Assembly (NCBI RefSeq): GCF_964036635.1
Contig: NZ_OZ038524.1
Span: 384,001 to 448,000, forward strand
DNA: 64,000 nucleotides
Direction of reading: 5' to 3'
DNA from: Tenacibaculum dicentrarchi
GTDB taxonomy: Bacteria > Bacteroidota > Bacteroidia > Flavobacteriales > Flavobacteriaceae
Part shown: piece by piece, positions 34,896-43,183 of the stretch
How positions within the stretch are numbered: position 1 is the stretch's first letter
How the letters are laid out: every line of letters starts with the position of its first letter
The notes under the pieces: generated by a model
What the model was told of the DNA's origin: nothing
Database searches by the model: none
Seen by the model: only the letters and a program-made list of their open reading frames with translations
Program-made: the position numbers and the translations under genes

Positions 34896-36116
34896 TTATT
34901 TTGAAATTCCAAAAGGGTCTTCAATGCTATACATTGGTTCCGTAAACCATTTCGGGCCATTTTCGGTCATATAAATATGGTCTTCATGACGGATTCCAAA
35001 TTTATTAGGAACACAAATCATTGGCTCATTACTGAAAGTCATTTTTTCGACTAAAACAGTATTGTCATTTTTAACAATATATGGCCATTCATGAATATTT
35101 AAACCAATTCCATGCCCTGTTCTGTGTGGTAAACCAGGTAAATCATATTTTGGTCCAAGCTGATGACTTTCTAATGTTTTTCTAGCGGCAGCATCAATAT
35201 CGGCACAAACATTGCCTAATTGAGCGGCATCAAAAGCGGCTTGTTGGGTTTCTTTTTCAATATTCCAAATTGACCTTTGTAAATCATCCGCTTCACCAAA
35301 AACATAGGTTCTTGTAATATCAGAAATATAATCGTGTAAAACACAACCTGTATCTATTAAAACAACTTCGTTTAATGCTAAATTTTTAGGTTTTTTTACA
35401 CCGTGTGGAAATGATGAATCGACCCCAAAGAGTACGATACAAAAATAAGAACCAGCAGTTGCACCATAACGAATATGTGCTTCGTGGATAAAATCTTCGA
35501 CTTCTTTAGCTGAAATTCCAACCCTTAAAATACGAGCTGCGGCTTTTTGAACCTCTAAAGTGATGTTCATTGCGTGTTGCATAATGGCAATTTCAGCATC
35601 CGATTTTATCATTCTACAACCTGCGGTAATTGGCGTTGCACTTTCTAGGGTAAATATTTCGTTACATTTATTAATCCCATCGACAATGAAAAAAGGTGTT
35701 GCTTCATCCATCAAAATAACGCCTTTATTTACCTTGTTTTTTGTCAAGATTTTGGTAAATAATTTATAAGGACTTTTGTGTTCTTCCCAACAATTAACTT
35801 CGCCTTTTATTAGCATGAAATCTAAAATTGTTCCTTTTTCAAATTTTGGTGCGATAAAATGCAAATCACCATTTTGAAATAAAATTGCACCGACCATTCG
35901 TTCGCTCGAACTCCATTTCATTCCTGTAAAATAGAATAAATTTGTTCCAGCGTGTAGATACATTGCCTGTTTATTTTGATTTTTCATCAATTGGCAAGCT
36001 TTGTTTATTCTTTGTTGAAACTCTTCTTTTTGAATCGGTTCAACTAAGTGAGCCGTTGGAGTTATGGCATTTAATTCTGCTTCTATGGTAGAACCTCCGA
36101 TTCCAAATGTATTCAT
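34896..36116 (-). CDS. M24 metallopeptidase, Xaa-Pro dipeptidase/aminopeptidase type (1)
   Basis: 406 aa, cytoplasmic. Creatinase-like N-terminal domain followed by the pita-bread M24 fold with all five metal ligands: two Asp in LIDTGCVLHDYISDITRTYV, His in HRTGHGIGLNIHEWP, Glu in FSNEPMICVP and Glu in GIRHEDHIYM. Such enzymes cut the imido bond before Pro (and hydroxyproline) in dipeptides or at peptide N-termini. It is the last gene of the minus-strand hydroxyproline unit, 31 bp after a second M24 gene. The two share little sequence and probably differ in substrate length. The location predicts action on collagen-type Xaa-Pro/Hyp peptides. Confidence 0.88.
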   Translation of the reverse strand: MNTFGIGGSTIEAELNAITPTAHLVEPIQKEEFQQRINKACQLMKNQNKQAMYLHAGTNLFYFTGMKWSSSERMVGAILFQNGDLHFIAPKFEKGTILDFMLIKGEVNCWEEHKSPYKLFTKILTKNKVNKGVILMDEATPFFIVDGINKCNEIFTLESATPITAGCRMIKSDAEIAIMQHAMNITLEVQKAAARILRVGISAKEVEDFIHEAHIRYGATAGSYFCIVLFGVDSSFPHGVKKPKNLALNEVVLIDTGCVLHDYISDITRTYVFGEADDLQRSIWNIEKETQQAAFDAAQLGNVCADIDAAARKTLESHQLGPKYDLPGLPHRTGHGIGLNIHEWPYIVKNDNTVLVEKMTFSNEPMICVPNKFGIRHEDHIYMTENGPKWFTEPMYSIEDPFGISK

Positions 36117-36147
36117 TCTAATTTTTTTTTAATTTTTTTTAATGCTT

Positions 36148-37440
36148 TTAACTGTTCATTAATGCTTCAATATCCTTAATTTCGATAGGCATTTTGGCAG
36201 TTAAATTGATATTTCCATTTTCTGTAATTAGATAATCATCTTCTAAACGACAACCAATTCCTTCTTCGGCGATATAAATTCCAGGTTCACAAGTAAGTAT
36301 CATTCCCGCTTCAAAAGGACGAGAATATAAACCAACATCATGCACATCTAACCCTAAATAATGGGCAGTTCCGTGCATAAAATATTTTTTATATAAAGGC
36401 TTTTCAGGGTCTTGATTAGCCACTTCATCGGCATCTAATAAGTTTAATTTTATCAGTTCAGCTTCGACTAAACTTGCCATATTTTTTTCATAATCAGCAG
36501 GTAAAATTCCTGCTTTTAAAAGTTTACTACCTTCTTTCAAACAATGTAAAACCGAGGTATAAACAGCAGCTTGTCTTTCAGAAAATTTCCCATTTACAGG
36601 AAAACAACGAGTAGTATCGCTATTGTAATTTGCATAGCAAACGCCGAAATCAAGTAAAATCATTTCACCGTCTTTACAAACCGAATCGTTAGTATTATAA
36701 TGCAAAGCACAAGCGTTTTGTCCTGAAGCAACAATCGGTTGAAAAGCGTGATGTGAAGCTCCAGATTTGACTAAATTATAGGTTAATTCTGCCTCTAATT
36801 CGTATTCATTTTTGCCAGGTTTACATGCCTTTAAAATACGAGAAAAAGATTCTACGCTAATATCGGTTGCTTTTTGTGTTAATTCGTGTTCAATTGTTAA
36901 TTTTACAGGACGTAAATCACGGGTGATTTTTGCCGCACGATAATATTGATGTAACGGATATTTTTGTTTACACCATTTTATCATTCTATCTTGTTGGGTT
37001 TCTTGATTATTGGTAGCACGTTTATAGTGTTCGTTATGCCCTAAATAAAAACTATCAGCTTCAAAAGCCATTGCTTGTAAAACGCTTTCAAAATCTTTGT
37101 TCCAAATTACTCTTGAAATCCCTGAAATTTCAGTAGCTTTTTCTTGGGTTAATTTTTCACCGTCCCAAATTTTGATGAGTTCACTAGTTTCTTTTATGAA
37201 TAAAATCGCGCGATTTTCTTTTTTATAAGCATCAGGATACAGCACTAAAATAGTTTCTTCTTGGTCAATTCCCGAAAGGTAAAAAAGGTCATTATTTTGT
37301 GTAAATCCCATTACATCATCGGCATTGTTGTGTTTCACATCGTTTGATGTTAAAATAGCGATGCTGTTGGGTTGCATTTTGGCTGTAAAACGCTTTCTAT
37401 TTTCTATAAATAACGAGTTATTAATTTGTTCGTAACGCAT
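36148..37440 (-). CDS. Aminopeptidase P-type M24 metallopeptidase (2)
   Basis: 430 aa with the AMP_N N-terminal domain (NSLFIENRKRFTAKMQPNSI, LFYLSGIDQEETILVLYP) and a C-terminal M24 domain. Metal ligands: two Asp in LLDFGVCYANYNSDTTRCF, His in FMHGTAHYLGLDVHDVG, Glu in LTCEPGIYI and Glu in GCRLEDDYLI. This is the standard PepP layout; it removes an N-terminal residue that precedes proline. It is followed by the other M24 gene and preceded, with a 44-bp gap, by the FAD oxidase, so it belongs to the hydroxyproline unit. A housekeeping pepP elsewhere cannot be excluded. Confidence 0.9.
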   Translation of the reverse strand: MRYEQINNSLFIENRKRFTAKMQPNSIAILTSNDVKHNNADDVMGFTQNNDLFYLSGIDQEETILVLYPDAYKKENRAILFIKETSELIKIWDGEKLTQEKATEISGISRVIWNKDFESVLQAMAFEADSFYLGHNEHYKRATNNQETQQDRMIKWCKQKYPLHQYYRAAKITRDLRPVKLTIEHELTQKATDISVESFSRILKACKPGKNEYELEAELTYNLVKSGASHHAFQPIVASGQNACALHYNTNDSVCKDGEMILLDFGVCYANYNSDTTRCFPVNGKFSERQAAVYTSVLHCLKEGSKLLKAGILPADYEKNMASLVEAELIKLNLLDADEVANQDPEKPLYKKYFMHGTAHYLGLDVHDVGLYSRPFEAGMILTCEPGIYIAEEGIGCRLEDDYLITENGNINLTAKMPIEIKDIEALMNS

Positions 37441-37484
37441 AGTATTATTGATTCAGGTGCTGTTAATTTATTGTGTAGCGTATT

Positions 37485-38732
37485 TTACGCGTATCTTTCT
37501 GTATGAAACGGGCTTAAATCGAGGCTTGTTTTTTTATCAGAAATTACTTCGGATATTAATTTTCCTGTTGCGGGTCCTAAACTCCATCCCATCATGGCGT
37601 GTCCTGTTGCTACGGTTACGTTTTTCACTTTTGATAAACGTCCGATATATGGCAATCCATCAGGCGAACAGGGTCTTAATCCAGAGGCTACATCGTCAAT
37701 TTCTTTCTGGCTAATTTTTAAATTTTGATAAAAGCGTTCACTTGCTTTTGCGATGGCATTTACACGTACTTTATTGATATTGGTATTAATTTTATCAACT
37801 TCCATAGTTCCTGCAAAACGAGTAAAACCGTTCATTGGCGTTACAGCAACTTTTGCTTCCATTAAAATGGCAGGAATGGTAATTCCTGTTTCTTGAGATA
37901 CATTAATTCGGTATCCTTTTCCAGCTTGAATAGGAATTGTAGTATTCAATTTTTTCATTAGAATTTGCGACCAAGAGCCAGTTGCCACGACTATTTCATC
38001 AGGAGTAAATTCTTGTTTGTTTGTTTTCAGAGAAGTTACTTTATTGCCAGTTACGTTAATGTCAAGCACTTCTTCATTGGCTAAAATTGTAACGCCATTT
38101 TTTTCTAAATATCGTTTTAATTGTGGCATAAATTCACTTGGAGTCATGTGTGAATCGGTGTGATAATAAATGGCACCTTTAATATTTAAACCTGCATTTG
38201 GTTCTAATTTCAGTACTTGTTCTTTTGATAAATTCTCAACATTTAAGCCTTCTTGAATGGCACGTTTTCCTGTATTCCATTCTTCTTCACCAGTTTTATC
38301 GGTTTGATAACACATTAACAATCCTTTATGCTGATAAAAGAAATCAAAATCGTTGGAAGCTTTAATATCTTCGTATAATTCTCTACTTAAAAGGTTGATA
38401 TCTTTGATAGGTTTAATTGAGCTTTCTACTTTTTGTTTGGTAGAAGCTTTTTTAAAGAGCCATGACCATTTCACAAAATCATAATCCAATCGAGGTTTCA
38501 CAGAAAATGGACTTTTTGAATCGAACATCCATTTAATACCTTTGTTTATCATCCCTGGGGCTGCCAAAGAAATAATATGACTTGGCGTAATATATCCTGC
38601 ATTTACATAAGATGCACCACTTGAGAAATCAGATTTATCAATAACGGTAACTTTGTGTCCTTCTTTTTGAAGGTAATACGCTGAACATAAGCCTATAATT
38701 CCTCCACCAATAATTACTACTTCTTTTGACAT
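37485..38732 (-). CDS. FAD-dependent D-amino-acid oxidoreductase, probable cis-4-hydroxy-D-proline oxidase/dehydrogenase
   Basis: 415 aa, DadA/DAO superfamily. N-terminal FAD-binding Rossmann motif VVIIGGGIIGLCSAYYLQKE (GGGIIG at 9-14), the middle VVATGSWSQILMKKL and the C-terminal GLRPCSPDGLPYIGR and ATGHAMMGWSLGPATGKLIS. In this operon it is placed to oxidise cis-4-hydroxy-D-proline, the product of the epimerase two genes upstream, to 1-pyrroline-4-hydroxy-2-carboxylate. The family alone would also allow a general D-amino acid dehydrogenase; the cluster decides. It starts 8 bp after the small DUF3781-like gene. Confidence 0.88.
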   Translation of the reverse strand: MSKEVVIIGGGIIGLCSAYYLQKEGHKVTVIDKSDFSSGASYVNAGYITPSHIISLAAPGMINKGIKWMFDSKSPFSVKPRLDYDFVKWSWLFKKASTKQKVESSIKPIKDINLLSRELYEDIKASNDFDFFYQHKGLLMCYQTDKTGEEEWNTGKRAIQEGLNVENLSKEQVLKLEPNAGLNIKGAIYYHTDSHMTPSEFMPQLKRYLEKNGVTILANEEVLDINVTGNKVTSLKTNKQEFTPDEIVVATGSWSQILMKKLNTTIPIQAGKGYRINVSQETGITIPAILMEAKVAVTPMNGFTRFAGTMEVDKINTNINKVRVNAIAKASERFYQNLKISQKEIDDVASGLRPCSPDGLPYIGRLSKVKNVTVATGHAMMGWSLGPATGKLISEVISDKKTSLDLSPFHTERYA

Positions 38733-38740
38733 TTAATATA

Positions 38741-39043
38741 TTATTTTAAACTTACGCTTTTAATTATTTGATTAACGGTAATAATTCTAAAAGTACTAGT
38801 ATTAACTGTAATAGTAATATTATGTTTTTTGTTAGTAATGTAGAAGTTTTTACCTATTTTTTCGTAGTCATCTAAAGCGGTATCTTCCAATACCTTTTGA
38901 ATAAGTGTTTCTATTTCAAATTTAGAAAAAGCTATACCGAGCTTTTTATTTATCCGTTGATAAACAAGCTCGGTATAGCAATGATTTTTGAGTATTTTAT
39001 GTTTTATTGTTTCCAATTTTGTTTTTAAATTGAAAGATAACAT
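38741..39043 (-). CDS. Small protein, DUF3781-like
   Basis: 100 aa, basic. The pattern NHCYTELVYQRINKKLGIAF followed by FEIETLIQKVLEDT and KNFYITNKKHNITITVNTST resembles DUF3781, a small family without assigned function. It has no catalytic motif, membrane segment or metal-binding cluster that I can see. The spacing is tight on both sides (8 bp to the oxidase, 6 bp to the epimerase), so it is translated from the hydroxyproline catabolic mRNA. Whether it serves the pathway, perhaps as a regulator, or is a passenger is unknown. The family name is from memory and moderately sure. Confidence 0.65.
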   Translation of the reverse strand: MLSFNLKTKLETIKHKILKNHCYTELVYQRINKKLGIAFSKFEIETLIQKVLEDTALDDYEKIGKNFYITNKKHNITITVNTSTFRIITVNQIIKSVSLK

Positions 39044-39049
39044 TTTTTT

Positions 39050-40057
39050 TTAGATAACTTGAAAACCGTGTGCATAAGGATCATCTTGGTCATCAATAAT
39101 AATATTATTGTAACCAAAAACCTTAGCCCAACCTTGAATACTAGGTATAATTGCAGGTTTTCCGTTTAAAGAAGTTTCTTCTTCTACACGCCCAATAAAC
39201 TTACTTCCGATAAAACTTTCGTGGATAAATTCTTCTTTTAATTGAAGTTTTCCTTTGGCGTGTAACTGTGCTAACCTAGCAGATGTTCCTGTTCCACAAG
39301 GGCTTCTATCGATGGCTTTATCACCATAAAAAACAGCATTTCTACCTGATGAAGTAGGGTCAATAGGATTTCCTGTCCATAACATATGGGTTACATCTCT
39401 AATGGTATCATTTTCAGGATGAATAAACATATCAGGATATTTCTCATTGATACGATCTCTTACAACCTGCGAATATTGGATGATTTTACTAGCAGTAAAA
39501 TCGTGTACTCCAGAAAAGTTTTTCTGTGGATCTACAATGGCGTAATAATTTCCTCCGTAAGAAACGTCAAAGGTAATTTCGCCTAATTCAGGGCAATCAA
39601 TCGTTAAATTCTCAGCAGCTAAATAACTTTTTACGTTTGTTAAACGAACCCAGTCCACTTTTTTACCTGTTTGTCCGTATTCGATATTTACTAAACCTGC
39701 GGGTGCTTCCATTTTAATTTTACCAGGAATTTTTGGCGTAATTAAACCTTCTTCAATCGCAATAGTAATAGTTCCGATAGTTCCGTGTCCGCACATTGGC
39801 AAACATCCAGAAGTTTCGATAAATAAGATTCCAAAATCGTTTTCAGGATTGTGAGGTGGAAATAAAATACTTCCACTCATCATATCGTGTCCTCTTGGTT
39901 CGAACATTAATCCTTTACGAATCCAGTCATATTCTTTTAAAAAATGCTGACGTTTTTCGCTCATATTTGCTCCAATTAAGTTTGGACCACCACCAGCAAC
40001 AACTCTTACAGGATTTCCGCAAGTGTGTGCATCAACGCAAAAAAATGTTTTTCTCAT
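39050..40057 (-). CDS. 4-hydroxyproline 2-epimerase (proline racemase family)
   Basis: 335 aa. Both catalytic cysteines of the two-base mechanism are present: C89 (GCLPMCGHG) and C254 (DRSPCGTGTS). FEPRGHDMMSGSILFPP and the HTCGNPVRVV start are typical of 4-hydroxyproline epimerases rather than proline racemases. The enzyme inverts C2 of trans-4-hydroxy-L-proline to cis-4-hydroxy-D-proline, step one of the ketoglutarate route. FAD oxidase, deaminase and semialdehyde dehydrogenase genes for the remaining steps are all in the same minus-strand run. A 203-bp leader with a possible large hairpin precedes it, so it may also have its own promoter. Confidence 0.93.
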   Translation of the reverse strand: MRKTFFCVDAHTCGNPVRVVAGGGPNLIGANMSEKRQHFLKEYDWIRKGLMFEPRGHDMMSGSILFPPHNPENDFGILFIETSGCLPMCGHGTIGTITIAIEEGLITPKIPGKIKMEAPAGLVNIEYGQTGKKVDWVRLTNVKSYLAAENLTIDCPELGEITFDVSYGGNYYAIVDPQKNFSGVHDFTASKIIQYSQVVRDRINEKYPDMFIHPENDTIRDVTHMLWTGNPIDPTSSGRNAVFYGDKAIDRSPCGTGTSARLAQLHAKGKLQLKEEFIHESFIGSKFIGRVEEETSLNGKPAIIPSIQGWAKVFGYNNIIIDDQDDPYAHGFQVI

Positions 40058-40071
40058 AGTAAAATTGAATA

Positions 40072-40138
40072 GCCAGCTTGTATTATTTCTTAGAAAAAAC
40101 CCTTCAAAATTTCTTTAATAAAAAATACGAAGCTGGCA
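40072..40138 (-). promoter_or_regulatory. Large inverted repeat in the epimerase leader
   Basis: GCCAGCTT at 40072-40079 and AAGCTGGC at 40131-40138 are exact complements and extend with one mismatch into TATT/AATA. The roughly 40-nt loop separates them. It lies immediately upstream of the epimerase start and downstream of the dehydrogenase gene. It could be a terminator, an attenuator or an operator; the sequence does not say which. Confidence 0.35.
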
Positions 40139-40260
40139 TAGTTTTCAATTTCTTTATATTGCCCAAAAGTACTATATAAGTGATTAGATAATTTAAAGAA
40201 AATGTTAATATTTATTAATTTATTTTTTTTTATAAGTAATTAATTAACAGTGTTTACCTG

Positions 40261-41787
40261 TTAATTTCTTAATTCAGTAGGTAGTAATTCGGTTGGCCAA
40301 TCTTGAAAACTAAAAGGACGCACCCATCTTTTAATAGCTCCTAAACCTACGGCTGTAAATCTAGAATCTGAAGAAGCAGGGTAAGGGCCTCCATGTGTCA
40401 TTGATTCGCAAACTTCAACACCTGTTGGAACACCGTTAAAAATAATTCTTCCAACCTTTGCCTGTAAAGCATCTGCTACTGCAGGTAAAGCGTCAAAATC
40501 TTCTTTTTCCGCTAAAACCGTACCTGTTAATTGCCCTTCTAAATGGTCAATAACATTTAATAATTCTGCTTGATCTTTTGCTTTTACAACTAATGAAAAA
40601 GGACCAAAAACTTCGGTGTGCATTTTAGGATTTGCTAAAAATTCAGTACCTGATACAGCACAAATTGTTGATGCAGCAAAATTTGCTTCAACAGTTTCTG
40701 TAATTTGACCAACAACCTGAACACCTGGTTGAGAGGTTACAATTTCAGCATTTGAAACAAAACCGTTTTTAATATTTGGGTGTAACATACACTGTGGTGC
40801 AATTGCTACAGTTTTTTCGGCTAAATCTTTTACAAAAGCATCTGTTTGATCTCCTTCAATGGTTAGTAATAAACCAGGGTTTGTACAAAACTGCCCTGTT
40901 CCAACAGTAATTGAACCAGCGTATGTACTAGCCGTTTCTGCTGCTTTATTTTTGATAACATTTGGTAATACAACTACAGGGTTGATACTTCCCATTTCAG
41001 CAAATACTGGAATTGGTTGGTCTCTTTGTGCTCCTAAATTGTAAAGTGCTCTACCACCTGCAATACTTCCTGTAAAACCAACTGCTTTTACCTTTGGATG
41101 TTTTACTAAGGCGCTACCAACAACTCTTCCGCTACCTGTAATGTTTGAAAATACACCGTTTGGCATTCCTGTTTTTTCGGCTGCTTTTATAATTGCTGAT
41201 GCGACTAATTCACCCGTTCCTGAGTGCATTGCATGCGATTTTACAATTACAGGACATCCTGAAGCTAAGGCACTAGCAGTATCTCCACCTGCGGTAGAAA
41301 ATGCCAATGGAAAATTACTTGCTGCAAATACCACAACAGGTCCTAAAGGAATTGATGTTTTTCTAAGGTCAGATTTTGGTAAAGGCTGTCTTGTAGGGAT
41401 AGCTTGGTCAATTGTTACATTTCTCCATTGATCTTTAGCAACGAAATCAGCAAAAGCTCTTAACTGCCCAACCGTTCTACCTCTTTCTCCTTGAGCTCTT
41501 CCTTCTGGTAAACCAGATTCTGACATATACATATCAGTAAGTTCAGTATCTAAGGCTAAAATTTCATCTGCGATAGCATTTAAAAATTCGGCTCTTTTTT
41601 CTCCTGAAACTTTACGATATACTTTAAAAGCCTTATCTGCTAACTCAACAGCTTCGTTTACCTCTTCTAAAGTTGCTTGATAAAAATCTGTTGGGTTTTG
41701 TATATTTAACTTCGGATTTACGGTTTTATGCGTTGTTGTTCCTGATGCTTTTAATTGATTTCCTATATAATTTTTTCCTGTAATCAT
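40261..41787 (-). CDS. Alpha-ketoglutarate semialdehyde (2,5-dioxovalerate) dehydrogenase
   Basis: 508 aa NADP-type aldehyde dehydrogenase. Catalytic and cofactor residues: N158 (FAASNFP), the GFTGSIAGGRAL cofactor loop, E264 (FAEMGSINP) and the nucleophile C301 (VGTGQFCTNPG). The EMGSINP and TGQFCTNPG variants are characteristic of the 2,5-dioxovalerate dehydrogenase branch. It converts alpha-ketoglutarate semialdehyde, made by the DapA-family deaminase encoded just upstream, to alpha-ketoglutarate for the TCA cycle. The 317-bp gap before it contains a strong hairpin and a sequence shared with the operon promoter. Confidence 0.92.
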   Translation of the reverse strand: MITGKNYIGNQLKASGTTTHKTVNPKLNIQNPTDFYQATLEEVNEAVELADKAFKVYRKVSGEKRAEFLNAIADEILALDTELTDMYMSESGLPEGRAQGERGRTVGQLRAFADFVAKDQWRNVTIDQAIPTRQPLPKSDLRKTSIPLGPVVVFAASNFPLAFSTAGGDTASALASGCPVIVKSHAMHSGTGELVASAIIKAAEKTGMPNGVFSNITGSGRVVGSALVKHPKVKAVGFTGSIAGGRALYNLGAQRDQPIPVFAEMGSINPVVVLPNVIKNKAAETASTYAGSITVGTGQFCTNPGLLLTIEGDQTDAFVKDLAEKTVAIAPQCMLHPNIKNGFVSNAEIVTSQPGVQVVGQITETVEANFAASTICAVSGTEFLANPKMHTEVFGPFSLVVKAKDQAELLNVIDHLEGQLTGTVLAEKEDFDALPAVADALQAKVGRIIFNGVPTGVEVCESMTHGGPYPASSDSRFTAVGLGAIKRWVRPFSFQDWPTELLPTELRN

Positions 41788-41867
41788 TTGATTTTATAGA
41801 TTTTGTTATTTTAAATGTAAGTAGTTTTTACAGTAACATTTAAATAGTTTTAATATAATTTTTAAGA

Positions 41868-41885
41868 GCTTACTTATGCTTAAAT
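41868..41885. promoter_or_regulatory. Candidate AraC operator upstream of the semialdehyde dehydrogenase gene
   Basis: GCTTACTTATGCTTAAAT contains two GCTTA units. The same unit pair, more tightly spaced, occurs at 43071-43084 in the divergent promoter of the regulator and the deaminase. Confidence 0.3.
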
Positions 41886-41992
41886 AAATAATTATTTGTT
41901 GTTGTTGTTAACAAAGTTAAATTAACTATTTAAAGGTACTAAAGTATTTTAATTTTAAAGGCTCTTTTAATGTTAAAAAATAGATTTAAAAC

Positions 41993-42031
41993 AACAAATC
42001 ATTGTCTTATAAATTAAGACAATGATTTGTT
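41993..42031 (-). terminator. Strong hairpin between the deaminase and the dehydrogenase genes
   Basis: AACAAATCATTGTCTTA pairs perfectly with TAAGACAATGATTTGTT over 17 bp around a 5-nt loop. No long T run follows on the minus strand, so it may be an attenuator, RNA-stabilising element or partial terminator. The remainder of the 317-bp gap 41788-42104 holds the candidate operator and no gene. Confidence 0.6.
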
Positions 42032-42104
42032 AAATTGTATGGCAAATTATCTAACATTCTATAATCTTAAAATTAAAGATTAAAACGATAAATTTCACTT
42101 AAAA

Positions 42105-43034
42105 TTAAGCTAAAACCGCTAATTCTTTATATTCAGGTAATGTAGGTCTTGTTTTTAAACCATTTTCAATAATAGCTAAAACGTTTGCTCTTTCTTCACC
42201 GATTAATGGTAAACGAGGCTCACGCACATTTTCAGTACCAATACCTGTAGCAACTTCTGCTAGTTTAATATTTTGTACTAATTTAGAGTTGATGTCTAAT
42301 TCTAATAAAGGTAAGAACCAACGGTAAATTTCTCTAGCTTCGTTACCTCTTCCTGCGTTTGCTAAGTTAAAAATAGCAACAGTTTCAGCAGGGAAAGCAC
42401 ATACTAAACCAGCAACCCAACCGTCAGCACCCATAAAGATACTTTCTAAAGCTAAGGTATCAACTCCTGATAATATTTGTAATCTATCACCAAAACGATT
42501 TTTAATACGTGTAATATTTGATAAATCTCTAGTCGATTCTTTTACAGCTTCGATATTTGGGCAGTCACGTAATAACTCTTCAAACATATCTAAAGTAACT
42601 TCGATACCATAATCAACAGGGTTATTATACACCATAATTGGTAAAGAGGTACTGTTTGCTACTTTTTTAAAGTAAGTTACAGTTTCTCTGCTATCAGCTT
42701 TATAACGCATTGGAGGCAACATCATTAATGCAGATGCTCCATCTTCTTTAGCTTTTCTAGCAGCGTCGATTGCAGCAGTAGTAGTTTGTTCTGCAACATT
42801 CATTATAACAGGTACTTGACCATCTACAACTTCGACTGCTTTTCTTACAATGACTCTTTTTTCGTCATCTGTAAGCGTGCTAGCTTCTCCTAAAGTTCCC
42901 CCTAAAATAATTCCAACAACACCTGCGTTTAATTGTGCTTTAATATTTAGTTCAAAATTAACTAAATCTAACGTGTCTTCATTTGTAAATTTAGTAGTAA
43001 CAGCTGGCATTACGCCTTTCCAGTTTATGTTCAT
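42105..43034 (-). CDS. DapA-family lyase, probable 1-pyrroline-4-hydroxy-2-carboxylate deaminase
   Basis: 309 aa, TIM-barrel dihydrodipicolinate synthase family. GGTLGEASTLTDDEK, the catalytic tyrosine Y136 (IMVYNNPVDYG) and the Schiff-base lysine K165 (IEAVKESTRD) are all present. In hydroxyproline clusters this branch deaminates 1-pyrroline-4-hydroxy-2-carboxylate to alpha-ketoglutarate semialdehyde; here the neighbouring epimerase, oxidase and semialdehyde dehydrogenase support that role over lysine biosynthesis. It is the first gene of the minus-strand unit, divergent from the AraC regulator. Confidence 0.88.
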   Translation of the reverse strand: MNINWKGVMPAVTTKFTNEDTLDLVNFELNIKAQLNAGVVGIILGGTLGEASTLTDDEKRVIVRKAVEVVDGQVPVIMNVAEQTTTAAIDAARKAKEDGASALMMLPPMRYKADSRETVTYFKKVANSTSLPIMVYNNPVDYGIEVTLDMFEELLRDCPNIEAVKESTRDLSNITRIKNRFGDRLQILSGVDTLALESIFMGADGWVAGLVCAFPAETVAIFNLANAGRGNEAREIYRWFLPLLELDINSKLVQNIKLAEVATGIGTENVREPRLPLIGEERANVLAIIENGLKTRPTLPEYKELAVLA

Positions 43035-43047
43035 GTGTTTTTTTAGG

Positions 43048-43055
43048 CAAATTTA
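43048..43055 (-). promoter_or_regulatory. Putative -7 box of the hydroxyproline operon
   Basis: TAAATTTG on the minus strand, 13 bp before the deaminase ATG, matching TAnnTTTG. The candidate operator 43071-43084 overlaps where the upstream promoter region should be. Confidence 0.45.
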
Positions 43056-43070
43056 TAATTGATTTTTAAA

Positions 43071-43084
43071 GCTTAATGCTTAAT
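43071..43084. promoter_or_regulatory. Candidate AraC operator in the divergent promoter region
   Basis: Tandem direct repeat GCTTAAT GCTTAAT with no spacer, between the divergent regulator and deaminase genes. A related GCTTA pair occurs upstream of the dehydrogenase gene. AraC proteins usually bind direct repeats. Confidence 0.35.
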
Positions 43085-43183
43085 TTTTAACAAGATAGTA
43101 TATTATATTATCTTTTTATGAAGTTTTAGTTCTTTTTTAGGTGAATATTTTATAGATTTATACAAAATATTTTACTCGCAATT

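Noticed and set aside
42105..43034. dapA for lysine biosynthesis
   Set aside because: The fold fits, but the position next to epimerase, FAD oxidase and semialdehyde dehydrogenase makes hydroxyproline catabolism far more likely.
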